From positions 6,185,133 through 6,249,132 of the forward strand of contig WARS01000032.1 in assembly GCA_008933995.1 (NCBI GenBank): DNA of 64,000 nt, read 5' to 3'. Below the pieces are notes generated by a model. It saw nothing but the letters and a program-made list of their open reading frames with translations, was not told the DNA's origin and ran no database searches. The position numbers and the translations under genes were made by a program. This DNA is from Datnioides undecimradiatus (taxonomy: Eukaryota; Chordata; Actinopteri; Lobotiformes; Datnioididae). Positions 61,345 to 64,000 of the stretch are shown here, piece by piece (the stretch's first letter is position 1; each line of letters starts with the position of its first letter).

Positions 61345-64000
61345 AGATAAGCACCTTGAAACCCTGCAGATTCCCATAATATAGCGTCTAATTATAGCTG
61401 TTGGCAGGAATACAGAGTCGGAGGTCTAAAACAACTCCTACAGAGCAGAACTCCCTCACTAAATTACAGCTGGACACTCTAAAATAAAGTAGGGAAAGCG
61501 GAGCTCACTGTTGGACACTATGGAAACATATTAATAACACAACAGGAGGGAGATAATACAATAATAGGGGATAAGGTGCTACTTGCTGAGGACAATAGAT
61601 GCGGGCCTCTTTGTCAATTCAACTTTGTTGTTGTTTGAACTGTTTTATACTGAGAGATGCTTCTAATATTTCATGTCACTGATATTAATCATTCACATTA
61701 AGAGCTTAACTGAGTGTTGCCCTAAATACACTTTTATCTTAGATTTTTTTCAGGATTCATATTGTGGATCAGGCATATTTTGGGGGATTGCCTGTTTTTT
61801 TTCCATCATACTGGCAAAAGATCAAAGACACAATTAAAAGGCCCCTCTTCTGACACATTTTATGGGCACAATAAAGTTCTAGGTGCAAGCACAGAACATC
61901 ACCTGGAAATGGCTGAAAGCAAAAGACAGCTGGATTTCCACTGTGTATGAAATAAATTGTAGTATCTGTCCTTTACCCTGCCACATGAATAATATGCAAC
62001 ATACTGGAGAGAATGGACCTTACATAAGTGCTGAGGTAACCCATGAACTGTATGCCACTGAAAGACCCTGTTCTATTATAATTATTTTGTTGCCTGTGTC
62101 AACGCAATATTAATCTTTGTAATTAAATGAAAATTAAGAACCTGTGAAACCCAGGTTATAGGGGTTCTTTTCTTATGTAGGTCACACAGCATGACAAAAA
62201 ATGCCACAAGGGCAGATTGTGAGGTGCTGGGGGTATGGTGTTGGAGGTTGGCATTATGTTCCAGGACTCTGTGAAGGAGGCTTTCTTTTAACATCTTTGC
62301 TGACCCTCCTCCTGTGCCACACTCTGCAAACAGACCCAGCATCAGCAGCTGTGCCCCATCTTCATCCAAATGCATTACAAATGCATATTGAGCCCTGCCT
62401 AATAGCTTGGTAAAAGTCATTCTGAACCACTTGTCTCTTTTCCTTGCTCTCTGACACAAAGACTGCTTGACAGAGTGTGAGGAAGGGACAGGAAAATTAA
62501 CTGAGTGCCACCACTTCTGATGCTGATTGGAAGCTACAGTTTTAAGCCTTTCGCGTGGTCTTAAAGGGACAAAGGCTGGCCACCAATGAATTTTCTTTGT
62601 TGCCAGTGACATCTAGTGGGAACTCGCTATAATGTGATGTTGCATTTACCTCAGATTGAAAACTTTAACACAAAAAGGTTCATGAATCCCTAATCAGGTA
62701 TGGCATTGTTTCTGTGGTAGGTCACTTTTGTTGGAAGGAAACAATATTTTAAATTTATGGGATTAAAAATTTGATGAAATTACACAAAGAACATTTTTAA
62801 TTCATTACCTTTTATACACGCAGCACAGGTGACATTATTTTCTATGCGGCTGACCCAGCATTAACAATTCCATCAGTCTTTGACATCTTAATATAATTGG
62901 TCTGGTCTCAAATGTCAATATTGTAATTTATGTCTACAAAACTAACGATTACCACAATCACCTGTCAGACTTAACAGAAGGTCAGAGGTCAGACCAGCTA
63001 CAAGAGAGGTCATGGATCTACGTTGTTGCATGCTGTCACTGGAACTCAAACCCATGTTTACCAGCTGGTGTTCCTCTATTGACTAGTGCCAATGTGACAG
63101 TATCAATGCCGGGTAACAATAGCAGATTATTAATATTTTAGGTTAAGCTAACTTTCCAGCAACCCCAATTTTTAAGCTAAATGAGCCCATATTGTCTCAG
63201 TTTCCTGTCAGAATAATACTGTCTCTGTTGCCCCTGCTCTGTCTCTGCCAGTCACCCTGTGACCTGCCTGACTGTATAGCATTACAGTATTCCCATTTTC
63301 AGCGTTGAAGCTAGGGCAAAAGATCCCTAAAATTAGCAGGGTAAGTGCCCTGTCTCTACCACTGCCCTGCAGCAGTGACGTTAATTGCACTCTATTTATA
63401 CTTTAAGAGTGCAGGACTCAGAAAGATCAAGTTTCTGTTATGCTTTATTTTGGTGTGCTCAGGTTGACGTGGGCAGAGCAGTGGAAGGCCCTTGTTTGGC
63501 ACAAAGAGACAAATTTACTGGCCACTGATTATATATTAATATTCTGCTAATGTAACACGTTGTAAGCACTGCAAACAGATTAAGTATTTCACTTTATAAA
63601 TAAGATAATTTAGGATCTGGCTGTCCTGATGGGCTTTTATGTCCCGCTATCACAACCTTTTCAATCCATCTAAATATGCATGATGACGCTCTTAATGCAA
63701 ATGCTTCAAGAGCACTCAAGCTAAAGGACTGGTGACATATCAAGGCTCAGATAAAGAGATTAATTTTCAATTTTCAGATACTTTCCAAAGCAAAACAACA
63801 ATTTCAAGTAAGACTTTCCACCTGTGGAAAAAGATTTAACAAACTGAGATCAGCCACACACGAACGTGCACAGATGATGCTGTGACACTGAATTTTATTC
63901 AAGTATCTCCAACACGTTTGTTCTTGAGTTATCATCAGTAAAATGAATCAGTTGAGAAAGAGAAAGGCAGCGACTGTTCATAGCCTGAATGTAAGAAATC
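61345..64000. other. Upstream intergenic flank
   Basis: AT-rich sequence with no recognisable gene. A 176-codon minus-strand frame at 62,082-62,612 resembles no family I know and lacks other gene signals. Confidence 0.6.

Noticed and set aside
62082..62612. 176-codon minus-strand ORF upstream of the gene
   Set aside because: No recognisable motif or family, no clear splice or promoter context, AT-rich flank. Kept only as unannotated flank; a protein search would settle it.
1..64000. Possibility of a novel multi-gene system, CRISPR array or viral insertion
   Set aside because: The only spaced repeats are microsatellites and interspersed elements; no viral or bacterial-type genes were seen on either strand.

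Overview
This window is vertebrate nuclear DNA, almost certainly from a teleost fish. It is filled by one long, intron-rich gene on the minus strand. Joining the exons found by reading frame and splice sites gives a LAR-family receptor-type protein tyrosine phosphatase. The closest match is PTPRS (RPTP sigma): the juxtamembrane peptide [10 protein letters not shown], the ectodomain tail [10 protein letters not shown], the first Ig domain and the three microexon peptides all fit sigma better than delta or LAR. The teleost assignment is an inference from compact exons, abundant CA/GT and tetranucleotide microsatellites, and short dispersed elements that look like common fish repeats. I cannot decide between teleost ptprs co-orthologues.

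Layout, in transcription order from high to low coordinates. 61.2-64 kb: upstream flank without a recognisable gene. 60.6-61.15 kb: CpG-rich region with a GA/CT tract and a probable non-coding first exon (donor at 60,698/60,697). 47.1-60.7 kb: 13.6 kb first intron, mostly microsatellites. 46.9-47.1 kb: start codon and signal peptide. 41.3-43.0 kb: Ig1 in two exons. 25.0-32.9 kb: Ig2 in two widely spaced exons. 24.24 kb: a 12-nt microexon encoding ELRE. 19.6-19.9 kb: Ig3. 8.7-19.0 kb: eight fibronectin III repeats and the membrane-proximal region, with a 27-nt microexon at 12.57 kb. 7.65-7.81 kb: transmembrane segment. 6.64 kb: a 12-nt juxtamembrane microexon. 1.5-6.4 kb: juxtamembrane region, wedge and catalytic D1 domain. 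0.09-1.0 kb: first half of the D2 domain. The rest of D2 (about 120 residues including its C-terminal HCSAG loop), the stop codon and the 3' UTR lie beyond the low-coordinate edge.

The 29 constitutive coding exons sum to 5,478 nt (1,826 codons). Every junction keeps the frame and follows GT-AG. The three microexons add 51 nt, also in frame. No pseudogene signs were seen. Residue numbers below are from my conceptual join without microexons.

I found no second protein-coding gene, RNA gene, CRISPR array or unknown multi-gene system. The most interesting material is the set of microexons, found by reading the introns, and a few sequence departures from mammalian PTPRS.
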